Source of the DNA: Planctomycetia bacterium
Lineage (GTDB): Bacteria > Planctomycetota > UBA8108 > SXIK01
Length of the DNA stretch: 39,770 nucleotides
Assembly (NCBI GenBank): GCA_005772855.1
Contig: SXIK01000244.1
Location: forward strand, 1 to 39,770
Direction of reading: 5' to 3'
The notes beneath the pieces are model-generated. The model ran no database searches and was not told where the DNA came from. It saw nothing but the letters and a program-made list of their open reading frames with translations. Made by a program: the position numbers and the translations under genes. How positions within the stretch are numbered: the first letter of the stretch is position 1; every line of letters begins with the position of its first letter. Shown piece by piece: positions 1-8,480 of the stretch.

Positions 1-136
1 CGCCAGCTCGCCGCAAACCCCCTCCTCGGCGCCTGATGGGCGCCGTGCGCCTCCGGCGCGAGCAGCCGCAACCTTTAGCAGGCTGCAAAAGGTCTCATCA
101 CTGCCCGCGTGCGGTATAACTTACGGTGGGCGGTAC
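1..136. other. Non-coding edge of window beyond lpxA
   Basis: No convincing gene is seen here. The stretch contains a small GC-rich palindrome, GCGCCTCCGGCGC, at about 48-60, and the same word recurs at about 22180-22192. A loose inverted repeat GCAGCC/GGCTGC lies at about 63-88. It has no T-run on the minus strand after it, so I do not call it a terminator for lpxA. Confidence 0.4.
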
Positions 137-979
137 TCACCGACCGAGTGCCCGGCCGTACTTGCCCTGGCGCTTGCGCTCGATGAAGCCGAGCAGCTCC
201 TCGGTCTCGGGGCAAATGGCAGCACGGCGCTCGAGCTCCTTTCGGGCCGCCTCGGGGCTCGAAAGGAATCCATCCTGGAGGAAGAGCACCTTGTAGGCCG
301 AGCGTAGCTTTTGAATCGTCTCGGGCGAGGCGCCGGCACGCTTCAGCCCGACCTCGTTGATGCAGGTCGGCTGCGGCTCGTGGTGCAGGCCTGTTCGGAT
401 GTCGTGCGAGATGAAGGGCTCGAGATCCTTCCGCACACCCGCGGTGCCACAGACAAACGCGAAGCGACCAATCGTGCAGAACTGGACGATCGCGCAGCCA
501 CCCGCCAGGTTGACGTTGGACTCGATCCGGCAATGCCCTGCGATCAAGACGCCGTTGGCCAGGACGACGCGGTTCTCGACGATGGAGTCATGGCCAACGT
601 GGGAGTAAGCCATGAAGAAGTTGTCGTTGCCAATCCGGGTCACACCGGAACCCTTGGTTGAGGCCCGGCTAATCGTGACGCCCTCGCGAAAGACGTTTCG
701 GTCCCCAACCTCAAGCCGCGTCGGTTGCCCTGCGTAGCTCAAGTCCTGCGGAGCGCCGCCGATCACTGCCTTCGGATGGATCTGGTTCTTCACTCCCATG
801 CGCGTCGGCCCGTAGATGACAGCTCCCGCCCCCACCCAGGGTCCCGGCCCGAGTTCCACGTCAGCCCCAATCAACGCTCCTGGCTCCAGGTGGATTTCAC
901 TTGGATCTTCCGGCAGTTGCGCTCGCAAGTGGACCCAGGCGCCCTGGAACAAGCGGTAATCATCAGGTTGCGACTGCAA
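137..979 (-). CDS. lpxA: LpxA, acyl-ACP--UDP-N-acetylglucosamine O-acyltransferase
   Basis: First enzyme of lipid A synthesis: it moves a 3-hydroxyacyl chain from acyl carrier protein to the 3-OH of UDP-GlcNAc in the cytoplasm. The 280-residue protein shows the hexapeptide-repeat pattern of a left-handed beta helix. It carries the family block YSHVGHD with the catalytic His, followed by VVLANGVLIAGHCRI. The C-terminal helical part has NEVGLKRAGASPETIQKLR, matching the LpxA signature 'GLKRRG'. The start is a TTG at 977-979 supported by GAGGAG four bases upstream; no ATG fits better. A plausible minus-strand promoter lies at 1025-1053. lpxD, fabZ and lpxB, common lpxA neighbours, are absent. 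Family call is firm. Confidence 0.95.
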   Translation of the reverse strand: MQSQPDDYRLFQGAWVHLRAQLPEDPSEIHLEPGALIGADVELGPGPWVGAGAVIYGPTRMGVKNQIHPKAVIGGAPQDLSYAGQPTRLEVGDRNVFREGVTISRASTKGSGVTRIGNDNFFMAYSHVGHDSIVENRVVLANGVLIAGHCRIESNVNLAGGCAIVQFCTIGRFAFVCGTAGVRKDLEPFISHDIRTGLHHEPQPTCINEVGLKRAGASPETIQKLRSAYKVLFLQDGFLSSPEAARKELERRAAICPETEELLGFIERKRQGKYGRALGR

Positions 980-1024
980 GGGGCTCCTCTCGCTTCACTT
1001 TTTCGGCACGTCGAGCGGCGTCGG

Positions 1025-1053
1025 AGTATACCGATGCCGAGGTGGAGGCACAA
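1025..1053 (-). promoter_or_regulatory. Putative sigma-70 promoter for lpxA
   Basis: On the minus strand TTGTGC (1048-1053) is followed after exactly 17 bases by TATACT (1025-1030). The -10 box is 5/6 to consensus and the -35 is 3/6. It lies about 45 bases upstream of the lpxA start in the gap after the glycerophosphodiesterase gene. Assigned by inspection only. Confidence 0.45.
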
Positions 1054-1074
1054 GCCAGGTCCCCGCGCCGGGGG

Positions 1075-1887
1075 TTACTCCAGTGCACCAACGATGCTGG
1101 CAAGGACATCGGGGCGGTTGGTGAAGATGCCATCGACGCCCAGCTCCAGCAGCTTCACCATCTCCACCGCCTCATCGACCGTGTAGACCTTCACCCGGAG
1201 TCCAAGGGCGTGGGCCGCGACGACGATGCCAGGCCAACGCCAAAGCTCGTCCCGACCAAGGTTGAGGCCTCCAAAACCGGCCCTCCTGGCATTCACGAGG
1301 TCGACTCGCGAGGGGCCACGGTCCGGATCGCTGAAGAGTACCTCGCAGGTGGCCAGCGGCGCCAATCGGCGCACCCGTTCAAGCGCCAGCGGATCGAACG
1401 AGGAGACCGTCGCCGATCCAAGGAGGCCGTGCCAGGCAAGGGAAGACACCACCTGGGCCTCGATTCCACCTTGAGTACCTACTCCTCTCATTACGGACTC
1501 CTCCTTGATCTCAACATTCACGGGAATACGGCCAGCGCAAAGCGCAAGCGTCTCTTCGAGGGTGGGCACCCGTTCGCCTGCAAATCGCCCCTCAAACCAC
1601 GAGCCGGCGTCGAGCGCCCGGAGGTCAGCCAAGTTGAGGTCCGCCACGGGCCCGTGCCCGTTCGTCGTCCGATCAAGGAGCGCGTCGTGGATCACCACAG
1701 GCACACCGTCCCGCGTCAGCAGGACGTCGAACTCGACTCGGTCTGCAGACGAGGCGATGGCCAATCGAAACGCCTCCAAAGTGTTCTCGGGAGCGCAGGC
1801 CGAGAATCCACGATGAGCGATCACCTCGGTGGGGTATTTGCGTTGTGTCACGATCGTTTTTCGGCCATTAGCGTGTATCTTGTTCAT
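1075..1887 (-). CDS. Glycerophosphodiester phosphodiesterase (GDPD/UgpQ type)
   Basis: Predicted to hydrolyse glycerophosphodiesters from phospholipid turnover to glycerol-3-phosphate and an alcohol. The TIM-barrel GDPD signature is clear: AHRGFSACAPENTLEAF near the N-terminus with the catalytic His and the PENT loop, EFDVLLTRDGVPVVIHD with metal-binding Glu/Asp and the second His, then NVEIKEE and a C-terminal VKVYTVDE...GVDGIFTNRPD. About 269 residues from the ATG at 1885-1887; no signal peptide is obvious, so it is probably cytoplasmic. The start is uncertain. The ATG abuts the metX ATG in the palindrome CATATG, and a GTG at 1849-1851 would give about 258 residues and leave a small gap. 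It runs in the same direction as lpxA. Confidence 0.9.
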   Translation of the reverse strand: MNKIHANGRKTIVTQRKYPTEVIAHRGFSACAPENTLEAFRLAIASSADRVEFDVLLTRDGVPVVIHDALLDRTTNGHGPVADLNLADLRALDAGSWFEGRFAGERVPTLEETLALCAGRIPVNVEIKEESVMRGVGTQGGIEAQVVSSLAWHGLLGSATVSSFDPLALERVRRLAPLATCEVLFSDPDRGPSRVDLVNARRAGFGGLNLGRDELWRWPGIVVAAHALGLRVKVYTVDEAVEMVKLLELGVDGIFTNRPDVLASIVGALE

Positions 1888-2982
1888 ATGCCTGGCCACG
1901 ACATTCCGTCCCAAGCCTGGACGTGGGACAAGCCCTTTCAGCTCGAATGCGGAGGCACTCTGCCTTCGTTGCGGATCGCTTTTGAGACCTGGGGAAAGCT
2001 GGACTCACGGGGTGAAAACGCCGTGGTAGTCTTGCATGCGCTCTCGGGGTCCAGCCACGCGTTTTCATCCGACTGGAGCTCCCAGGGCGGCTGGTGGGAA
2101 GGCCTGATTGGCGACGGCTCGCCGCTGGATCCGCGCAAGCATTTCATTATCTGCTCAAATCTACTCGGAGGTTGCTACGGCACGACAGGGCCATCCTCGA
2201 TGGACCCCGGGACCGGGGCACCGTATGCGGCAAACTTTCCGCAGGTGACAACGGGTGACATGATCGAGGCTCAAAGGCTGTTGCTTCAATCGCTCGGGGT
2301 TCAACGCGGACTCACGCTCATCGGCGGCTCGCTGGGCGGCATGCTGGCCCTCCAGTGGGCCACTCGGCACCCGGCAGAGGTTCGAAACTCCATAGCGCTT
2401 GTGGCTCCTGGACGATCGGGCCCGCAAGCGATCGCGCTCCGATCCGTGCAGCGAGAAGCTATTCTCTCCGATCCTGACTGGAACACCGGCGACTGCTACA
2501 CGGGCCGCTTCCCGGCGCGAGGCCTGGCCCTTGCCCGCAAGATCGGCATGATCACCTATCGCTCGGCCGACGAGTTCGAGGAGCGGTTCAAGCGGGAGCA
2601 GCGCGATCCACGTCCGCACTTCCTCGAAGGCCAGTTCGAGGTCCAGTCGTACCTGGATCACCAGGGCCGGAAGTTCAGCGATCGCTTCGATCCAAACTCC
2701 TACCTCTACTTCTCCCGGGCCATGGACCTCTACGACCTCTCGAAAGACCATGCCTCGCTGCAAGATGCCTTCGGGGCCCTGGAGGCCCGCGTCCTTCTCC
2801 TGGCTGTCAACTCCGACTTCCTGGTCCGCCCCGTGGAGATGCTCGAAGCCCACGAGGCACTGCTCAACGCTGGAAAGCGGTCCCGCTTCGAGCTCTTACG
2901 TTCCGTTCACGGGCACGATGCGTTCCTGATCGAGTTGCCCCAGATCCGTGAGCACCTTTCACGGTTCCTTCCCGACGAATGA
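1888..2982 (+). CDS. metX: MetX, homoserine O-acetyltransferase
   Basis: Activates homoserine with an acyl-CoA (normally acetyl-CoA) for methionine synthesis. The 364-residue alpha/beta-hydrolase has the MetX nucleophile elbow GGSLGGMLALQWA, with Ser in the elbow. The third triad members are visible as VNSDFLVRP (Asp) and VHGHDAFLIE (His). Other family blocks are VLHALSGSSHA, CSNLLGGCYGTTGPSSMDP and YAANFPQVTTGDMIEAQ. An open frame extends upstream, antisense to the phosphodiesterase gene, but homology begins at the ATG at 1888, which I choose. No good ribosome-binding site is seen before it, so it may be leaderless or poorly translated. Acetyl versus succinyl specificity cannot be decided from sequence alone in this family. 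Confidence 0.93.
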   Translation: MPGHDIPSQAWTWDKPFQLECGGTLPSLRIAFETWGKLDSRGENAVVVLHALSGSSHAFSSDWSSQGGWWEGLIGDGSPLDPRKHFIICSNLLGGCYGTTGPSSMDPGTGAPYAANFPQVTTGDMIEAQRLLLQSLGVQRGLTLIGGSLGGMLALQWATRHPAEVRNSIALVAPGRSGPQAIALRSVQREAILSDPDWNTGDCYTGRFPARGLALARKIGMITYRSADEFEERFKREQRDPRPHFLEGQFEVQSYLDHQGRKFSDRFDPNSYLYFSRAMDLYDLSKDHASLQDAFGALEARVLLLAVNSDFLVRPVEMLEAHEALLNAGKRSRFELLRSVHGHDAFLIELPQIREHLSRFLPDE

Positions 2983-3017
2983 GCAAAACGGGGCCCCGGT
3001 GGCAGCAGTCCACGGCG

Positions 3018-3842
3018 CTACTTCGAGTCCATCTTCACAAAACGCACGGGCACGATCGACTCCTCCGTGTACTTTCCGTCCAGCGATTTCTTGATCAACT
3101 GAAGCTCTTGCACGAAATCACCCACGGGGATGACGAGGCGCCCCCCGGGCTTCAGCTGGTTCAAGAGCTCGACAGGAATTGAGCGAGGCGCAGCCGTCAC
3201 GATGATCGCGTCGTAAGGGGCAGCACCTGGATACCCCTTGTTTCCATCGCCAAGATGCGTTTCAAGCCGCTTGTAGTGAAGAATCCCCCTTGCCTTGAGG
3301 CCGTCGAGAATTCGCCTGGACGACTCAAAAAGCTGTGGCCGGATCTCCACCGAGTGGACTTCGGCGGCGAGTTCGCCAAGGATCGCCGCCTGGTAGCCTG
3401 ACCCTGTACCAATCTCAAGCACCTTCTCCTCCGGCTTGAGGTCGAGAAGCTGCGTCATGAGGGCGACAATGTAAGGCTGCGAGATCGTCTGATCCTCCGC
3501 GATCGGGAGCGGATTGTTGTCATAACTCCGAGGTCTCAGCTCCCGTGTAACAAACTCGTGTCGTGGCACCACCCGCATGGCGTCCAGAACCCTCGCCGAA
3601 ATGATAGGGAAATCGAAGGCCGAACTCGACAGGTGCGCCACCATTCGCTTCCTCTGGAGCTCATAGGCTGCCTCTTCCTCCACGGTGAGAGGCTGCGAAG
3701 AAGTCTCCTGAACGGACCTCTGGATCTGGGGCGCAGGGACGCCCGGAGGCTTTGGGCCTTCGCTCGGTGTGTCACCACATCCAGGGCACACGCTCATGAG
3801 AAAAGCTCCCAGGAAACTGCCAAGCTTGGTTTTGAATAACAC
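3018..3842 (-). CDS. pcm: Exported protein-L-isoaspartate O-methyltransferase
   Basis: Repairs damaged proteins by methylating L-isoaspartyl residues with S-adenosylmethionine. The 274-residue product carries the PCMT core: PLPIAEDQTISQPYIVALM, then the SAM-binding motif VLEIGTGSGYQAAIL, then AIIVTAAPRSIP and LKPGGRLVIPVG. It begins with a basic, hydrophobic segment (about residues 1-20) ending in two cysteines (SVCPGCGD), followed by a Pro/Ser-rich linker to about residue 60. This looks like an export signal, possibly a lipoprotein signal, although the lipobox is not canonical. The GTG start is supported by GGAG seven bases upstream. Typical cytoplasmic Pcm is about 210-220 residues and lacks this extension, so the enzyme probably acts in the cell envelope. 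Confidence 0.92.
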   Translation of the reverse strand: MLFKTKLGSFLGAFLMSVCPGCGDTPSEGPKPPGVPAPQIQRSVQETSSQPLTVEEEAAYELQRKRMVAHLSSSAFDFPIISARVLDAMRVVPRHEFVTRELRPRSYDNNPLPIAEDQTISQPYIVALMTQLLDLKPEEKVLEIGTGSGYQAAILGELAAEVHSVEIRPQLFESSRRILDGLKARGILHYKRLETHLGDGNKGYPGAAPYDAIIVTAAPRSIPVELLNQLKPGGRLVIPVGDFVQELQLIKKSLDGKYTEESIVPVRFVKMDSK

Positions 3843-3884
3843 TTCGTGACTCCGGAATGCTGATTTCGAAGGCCCAGAATCCGA

Positions 3885-4688
3885 TCATGGAAACAACGCG
3901 GGGTAAAGCGTGCCCGTCAATCGGCGATCGAGGATGGCGATCTTCTTCAGCAGGAATGATTCTTTCTTCGCGTCGGAAGCGCCCTTCGACTCCGGTTTTT
4001 CCTCGCTCTTGTCGCCGGAGACCTCGACTTGTGTGCCACTCTTGAGCAACTTCGCGTCACCGAGCATCTCCCGTCGGAGGACGGGCGCCGCCCTGGTAAG
4101 TACGACCTTGTAGCGTTGATTCTCATGCTTGACGTCGATCGACGGCCCCACCTTCGCGACAGTCGCCTCGAGCCACTTGACGTTGGGATCCTTCGGATCC
4201 CGGTACTTTGTGTTCACGCTCAAACCCTCTCCAGCAGCCACCGCCAGGACGTTCTGGATCTGACGATCAGTTCCACCGGCAAGCCCGCCCTGGCCAGGGA
4301 TCTCGTTTTCGACCAGACGCCCGAGCAACCAAATCGAATCCCCCTCGTTGAGGTCCGTTATCTTGATCGATCTGTCCGTGTAGAAATCGGCCCCCTCGGC
4401 GAGCTTCAGGAAGGCGCTGTGCCGGGTTGTCTTGCGGCCGTTGACCTTCGTGTAGTCGAGGGTAAAGAACTGTGTACCCTTCACTTCCTTCAAGACACCC
4501 CAGGCCTCAAGATCACGACGCTTCTGGACACCAGGCTCGTCAGCCGCCTTCGCCTTCTTCTTCGCGCCGTCCCTGCCTGGCTTCTTCTTGTCCACCTGCG
4601 AAGGCTCGCGGCCGTCCGGGGGAGCAGCACTCACGGAAGTGAATGTCGCCAACGCAATGAAGCAAGAAACCAACCCGAGGTGCCTCAT
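3885..4688 (-). CDS. Exported hypothetical protein
   Basis: I do not recognise the family. The 267-residue protein starts with a classical signal peptide (about residues 1-21, ending SVSAAPP), then a Lys-rich charged linker to about residue 55. Two beta-rich segments follow: one around WGVLKEVKGTQFFTLDY and one around VKWLEATVAKVGPSIDVKH, both followed by short strands and a turn. They look like two small OB-like or beta-barrel modules, but this is shape only. The ATG has AGGAG five bases upstream, and a TATAAT box lies 47-52 bases upstream. It sits between pcm and the M42 peptidase, all on the minus strand, with separate gaps. Expected location is periplasm or outer envelope. Confidence 0.75.
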   Translation of the reverse strand: MRHLGLVSCFIALATFTSVSAAPPDGREPSQVDKKKPGRDGAKKKAKAADEPGVQKRRDLEAWGVLKEVKGTQFFTLDYTKVNGRKTTRHSAFLKLAEGADFYTDRSIKITDLNEGDSIWLLGRLVENEIPGQGGLAGGTDRQIQNVLAVAAGEGLSVNTKYRDPKDPNVKWLEATVAKVGPSIDVKHENQRYKVVLTRAAPVLRREMLGDAKLLKSGTQVEVSGDKSEEKPESKGASDAKKESFLLKKIAILDRRLTGTLYPALFP

Positions 4689-4735
4689 ACCGACTCCTGT
4701 GTTTCAGTTTGAGTTCATTCACGGAGACCGCCAGC

Positions 4736-4741
4736 ATTATA
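4736..4741 (-). promoter_or_regulatory. Perfect -10 box (TATAAT) before the exported hypothetical gene
   Basis: A perfect TATAAT on the minus strand lies about 50 bases upstream of the ATG at 4688. No good -35 hexamer is found at 16-18 bases, so only the -10 element is reported. Confidence 0.35.
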
Positions 4742-4795
4742 GGCCCGAGAAACGAAGGGTCCCAGGTGCTTGTCCGAAACATGCCGGGACGCGTA

Positions 4796-5923
4796 CTACC
4801 CGCCGAAATCGACCAGGGAGGCAACGGCCCTCGAGTCCAGCCTCTCCACCAGCCGGGTCACAAGGTCACAGGCGGCCACATAGTCCCTCCACTGGATCAA
4901 GCTCACATGGGTGTGGATGTACCTGGCCGGCACGCCGATCACAACCGTCGGCACGCCGTGCCCCTTGAGATGAATCGACTTGGCGTCAGTCCCACCACTC
5001 TTTCGCACCGCAAGCTGCACAGCAATCCCTCCTGCCCTGGCCGTCTCCTCCACGAGCCGAACGAGCCTTCGGTTCGAGAGCGCCGTCGGATCGCAAAACC
5101 GGATCTGCGGACCCTTCCCCAGCACGGCCTGACGCTCGGTGAAGCCCGGCAAGTCGTCGGCAGGAGTGCCCTCGAGGACCAGGGCGACGTCCGGTTGCGC
5201 AAGCTCCGCTGCCGTCTCGGCCCCCCGGCAACCGACCTCCTCCTGCACGGCACCGACGCCAATGACCGTATTGGGGTGCTCCACCCCTCGCAGCCGCCGC
5301 ATGGTCTCCAGCAGGACACCGACACCGGCTCGGTTGTCAAATGCCTTTGAGCTCAAGACGTCCCCGTGAAGCCGAACGAACTCCGCATGCGGCACGACGG
5401 CGTCCCCGATTCGCACGCCGAGGGACTCAACCTCTGGCCGACTCGAGGCTCCGACATCGATATACAGGTTGTCGATCTCGAGCACCTTTTCCCGCTCTGC
5501 CGGGCTCAAGAAGTGCGGGGGCTTCGAACTGATCACGCCCGGCACAAGCTGGCCCTCGCTGGTGAGTACGTCGACTCGCTGAGCCAGGAGCACGTGGCCC
5601 CACCAGCCTCCCAGCGCGATGAAGCCCAGGCGGCCTTCGTCAGTGATGCGCTGAACGAGAAATCCGACCTCGTCCATGTGGGCGTCCAGCAGCACTCGAG
5701 GCCCGCCCGTGGGGCCAGCACGCTCACAGAGTATGCTGCCGAGACGGTCGTGGCGAATTGTGCCGCAGCCTTGAAGAGTCTCGCGAACGATCGCCCGCAC
5801 CGCGTCTTCAGCGCCCGACGGCCCGGGCGCGAGAGTCAAGCGTTCGAGGAGATCCATCGAGGGAGCCTGAGGGAGCCGGCCCCCGGTCAAATTCGGCTGA
5901 GAGTTTGTGGTTTTCCTCGCCAT
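4796..5923 (-). CDS. M42-family metalloaminopeptidase
   Basis: Predicted cytoplasmic dinuclear-metal aminopeptidase of the M42 (tetrahedral TET, FrvX/YsdC) family, trimming peptides. The 375-residue protein has the ordered metal and catalytic motifs: LLDAHMDEVGFLV (His ligand and Asp), SKAFDNRAGVGVLLE (bridging Asp), GAVQEEVGCRGA (catalytic Glu pair), LVLEGTPADD (acidic ligand) and ARYIHTHVS (last His). RKSGGTDAKSIHL matches the conserved G-T-D-A loop. The ATG at 5921-5923 has AGGA five bases upstream; a shorter start at residue 23 (MDLLERL) is the usual family N-terminus. No signal peptide is seen. Older annotations call this family endoglucanase, which is generally considered wrong. Confidence 0.92.
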   Translation of the reverse strand: MARKTTNSQPNLTGGRLPQAPSMDLLERLTLAPGPSGAEDAVRAIVRETLQGCGTIRHDRLGSILCERAGPTGGPRVLLDAHMDEVGFLVQRITDEGRLGFIALGGWWGHVLLAQRVDVLTSEGQLVPGVISSKPPHFLSPAEREKVLEIDNLYIDVGASSRPEVESLGVRIGDAVVPHAEFVRLHGDVLSSKAFDNRAGVGVLLETMRRLRGVEHPNTVIGVGAVQEEVGCRGAETAAELAQPDVALVLEGTPADDLPGFTERQAVLGKGPQIRFCDPTALSNRRLVRLVEETARAGGIAVQLAVRKSGGTDAKSIHLKGHGVPTVVIGVPARYIHTHVSLIQWRDYVAACDLVTRLVERLDSRAVASLVDFGG

Positions 5924-5960
5924 GGGATCCTGAAACGGCCGCCTTTCCCCCGGGACTAGT

Positions 5961-5980
5961 GCTTGAGCGCAGGCTCAAGC
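5961..5980. other. Perfect 8-bp stem hairpin between hemL and the M42 peptidase gene
   Basis: GCTTGAGC, a four-base loop GCAG and GCTCAAGC form a perfect hairpin about 40 bases upstream of the peptidase start. No T-run follows on either strand, so it is not a canonical terminator. It could be an operator or an mRNA processing or stability element. Confidence 0.5.
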
Positions 5981-6090
5981 GGCTTCCATCTCTGTGCCTT
6001 TAGGTACTGCATTTCTCCGCTTGCATCAAGGTCACTTCTCGACGTCCACGGATCGTCAGGCTCCTCCGGGCAGACGGCGTGCAAGATGCG

Positions 6091-7374
6091 CTAGGTCGCC
6101 AGACCGGCCAACACTTCGCCTGCGGCCTGAGTAATACGGTCGAGGTCCCCCTCCGTGTGCGCCAGACTCAAGAAAAACGCCTCATACTGGGCGGGCGGGA
6201 AATAAATCCCCCGCTCGAGCATGCCATGAAAGAACCTGGCGAAGAGGTCTGTGCGTACCCCCGAGAGGTCGTCAAGGCTCTCGACGGGACCCCGGGTGAA
6301 GAAGAATGTGGCCATGGATCCGACGCGCTGGAAGCAAAGCGCAAGCTTCGTGCGCGCCATGACCTTCCTGAAGCCGTCCTCAAGTCGCTTCGATTTCGCC
6401 TCGAGCTCGGAGTAGACACCCGGCCGATCGAGCAGCTTCAAAGTCGCAATGCCCGCTGCCGTTGCTATCGGGTTCCCCGAGAGAGTGCCCGCCTGGTAGA
6501 CTGGACCTTGGGGCGAAATCTTCTCAAGTATGTCCGCTCGACCGCCGTAGGCACCGAGCGGCAACCCTCCGCCGACCACCTTGCCGAGCGTGGTGATATC
6601 GGCGCGGACTCCGTAGAGCTCCTGGGCTCCACCCCGCGCAACGCGAAAACCCGTCATGACCTCGTCCAGGATAAAGATCGCCCCGTGCTCCCTGGTAAGA
6701 TCCCGCAACTCCTGGAGAAAGCCCGGTTTCGGCGGCACGAGCCCCATGTTGCCCACGATCGGCTCAACGATGAGGGCCGCGATCTCGCGGCCATGCGTCG
6801 CGAAGATTGCGCGCACCGAGGCAATGTCATTGAATCGCGCGTTGTGCGTCAACGAGGCAAAGGCGGCGGGGACGCCTGGACTCGACGGCATCCCAAACGT
6901 GAGTGCGCCAGAGCCCGCCTTGACCAGGAAGCTGTCACCGTGACCGTGGTAGCAACCCTCGAACTTCACGATACGCTCCCTGCCCGTGAAGCCCCGCGCG
7001 AGGCGGATCGCGGAGAGGCACGCCTCGGTACCCGAGCTTACGAGACGCACCCGTTCCACCGACGGAAACCGCTCCGTGATCATCTTCGCCAGCGTCACCT
7101 CCGCCCGTGTGGGGGCGCCGAAGGAAGAGCCCTTTCTCGCGGCGGCAACGACTGCCTCGACCACCTCCGGGTGAGCGTGACCGAGAATCATCGGTCCCCA
7201 CGAGCCAACGAGGTCAAGGTATTCCTTCCCGTCGACATCTCGAAGCCTGGCTCCGCTTCCGCTCTCAAAGAAGATGGGCGTGCCCCCCACGGCGCCAAAG
7301 GCCCGTACCGGCGAGTTCACGCCGCCGGGGATGAACTGCTTTGCCTTCTCAAAAAGATCCGCGCTCTGGGTCAT
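6091..7374 (-). CDS. hemL: HemL, glutamate-1-semialdehyde 2,1-aminomutase
   Basis: Converts glutamate-1-semialdehyde to 5-aminolevulinate with PLP, the second step of the C5 route. The 427-residue length is typical. Family blocks are FIPGGVNSPVRAF at the N-terminus, DVDGKEYLDLVGSWGPMILGHAHP, VRLVSSGTEACLSAIRLARG, FEGCYHGHGDSFLVKAGSG, ILDEVMTGFRVA and the PLP-lysine motif TTLGKVVGGGLPLGAYGGR, then YQAGTLSGNPIA. The ATG has AGAGGA five bases upstream. Its start lies 18 bases beyond the hemB stop, so hemB and hemL are very likely cotranscribed on the minus strand. With hemA nearby this shows 5-aminolevulinate is made from glutamyl-tRNA, not from glycine. Confidence 0.97.
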   Translation of the reverse strand: MTQSADLFEKAKQFIPGGVNSPVRAFGAVGGTPIFFESGSGARLRDVDGKEYLDLVGSWGPMILGHAHPEVVEAVVAAARKGSSFGAPTRAEVTLAKMITERFPSVERVRLVSSGTEACLSAIRLARGFTGRERIVKFEGCYHGHGDSFLVKAGSGALTFGMPSSPGVPAAFASLTHNARFNDIASVRAIFATHGREIAALIVEPIVGNMGLVPPKPGFLQELRDLTREHGAIFILDEVMTGFRVARGGAQELYGVRADITTLGKVVGGGLPLGAYGGRADILEKISPQGPVYQAGTLSGNPIATAAGIATLKLLDRPGVYSELEAKSKRLEDGFRKVMARTKLALCFQRVGSMATFFFTRGPVESLDDLSGVRTDLFARFFHGMLERGIYFPPAQYEAFFLSLAHTEGDLDRITQAAGEVLAGLAT

Positions 7375-7392
7375 GGAGGTCCTCTGGGCCTT

Positions 7393-8382
7393 TCATAGTT
7401 TGGAGAGAGCCCGAGCAACTTCCCGGGCATGGTAGGTGAGGATCACATCAGCTCCCGCGCGCCGGATCGAAAGCAGGATCTCCATCGCGATCCGATCACC
7501 GTCGATCCAGCCGCGCTCTGCGGCTGCCTTCACCATGGCGTATTCGCCGGAGACATTGTAGGCGGCGACTGGCACTGGCGAACGCTCTGCCACTCGACGC
7601 AGCACGTCGAGGAAGCTCAGGGCTGGCTTCACCATCACGAGGTCGGCACCCTCCTCGATGTCCAGATCGACCTCCCGGAGGGCCTCGCGCACGTTCGCCG
7701 GATCCATCTGATATTCTCGCCGGTCCCCGAACTTCGGCGCTGACTGCGCAGCATCGCGGAACGGAGCGTAGAAGGCCGAGGCGTACTTGGCCGCATAGCT
7801 CAGGATAGGGATCGAGTCAAATCCCCTCGAGTCGAGCGCCTTTCGTATCGCCTGCACCTGCCCGTCCATCATGGCCGAGGGCGCCACCATGTCAGCTCCA
7901 CTCGCAGCGTGAACGACGCTCTGCTGGCCCAGCAAGTCTATGGTCGGATCATTCATCACGGAACCCTGGGTGGCCTTGCCGGGAAGAATACCGCAGTGAC
8001 CGTGATCGGTGTATTCGCAGAGGCAAACGTCGGTGATCACGTAGAGGTCCGGAATGACCTTCTTGAGCTCTCGAATCGCCCTCGGGACGATCCCGTCCTC
8101 GGCGTAGCCTTCCCCTCCCCGCGGATCCTTGGCCCCGGGAAGCCCAAAAAGAATTACAGCTCCAATGCCAAGCGCGTTCGAGACCTTGCACTCCTCGACG
8201 AGCGTGTCGATCGAGAGCTGGAAAATCCCAGGCATGGACGGGATCGGATCCCGGCGGCGTGTCCCTTCCTTCACGAAGAAGGGTTCAATCAACTGCGAGG
8301 GGTGGAGACGAGTTTCGCGCACCATCGCCCGGGCCCAGGACTGCCCGCGCAATCGACGCATTCGGTGGAGTGGGAAGGGCAT
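7393..8382 (-). CDS. hemB: HemB, delta-aminolevulinic acid dehydratase (porphobilinogen synthase)
   Basis: Condenses two 5-aminolevulinate molecules to porphobilinogen. The 329-residue protein has the Schiff-base lysines in LSYAAKYASAFYAPFRDA and DLVMVKPALSFLD. The triple-cysteine site in DVCLCEYTDHGHCG indicates a zinc-dependent active site rather than the magnesium-only Asp-rich type. The N-terminal RMRRLRGQSWARAMVRET and the SIPSMPG-like PIPSMPGIFQLS blocks are standard. The ATG at 8380-8382 has GAGGA upstream. It lies between hemE and hemL on the same strand. Confidence 0.97.
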   Translation of the reverse strand: MPFPLHRMRRLRGQSWARAMVRETRLHPSQLIEPFFVKEGTRRRDPIPSMPGIFQLSIDTLVEECKVSNALGIGAVILFGLPGAKDPRGGEGYAEDGIVPRAIRELKKVIPDLYVITDVCLCEYTDHGHCGILPGKATQGSVMNDPTIDLLGQQSVVHAASGADMVAPSAMMDGQVQAIRKALDSRGFDSIPILSYAAKYASAFYAPFRDAAQSAPKFGDRREYQMDPANVREALREVDLDIEEGADLVMVKPALSFLDVLRRVAERSPVPVAAYNVSGEYAMVKAAAERGWIDGDRIAMEILLSIRRAGADVILTYHAREVARALSKL

Positions 8383-8480
8383 GAAGAATCGTCCTCGTGG
8401 CTCGGGTGAGTTGGAGAAATCCTCGGGATCGTAAGGATCTCAAAGCCTGGAAGCAATACCGGGCAAGCAGCCGCGACGAC

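Noticed and set aside
901-1887. Long open extension upstream of metX on the plus strand
   Set aside because: It is antisense to the phosphodiesterase gene, has no family resemblance, and MetX homology begins at the ATG at 1888.
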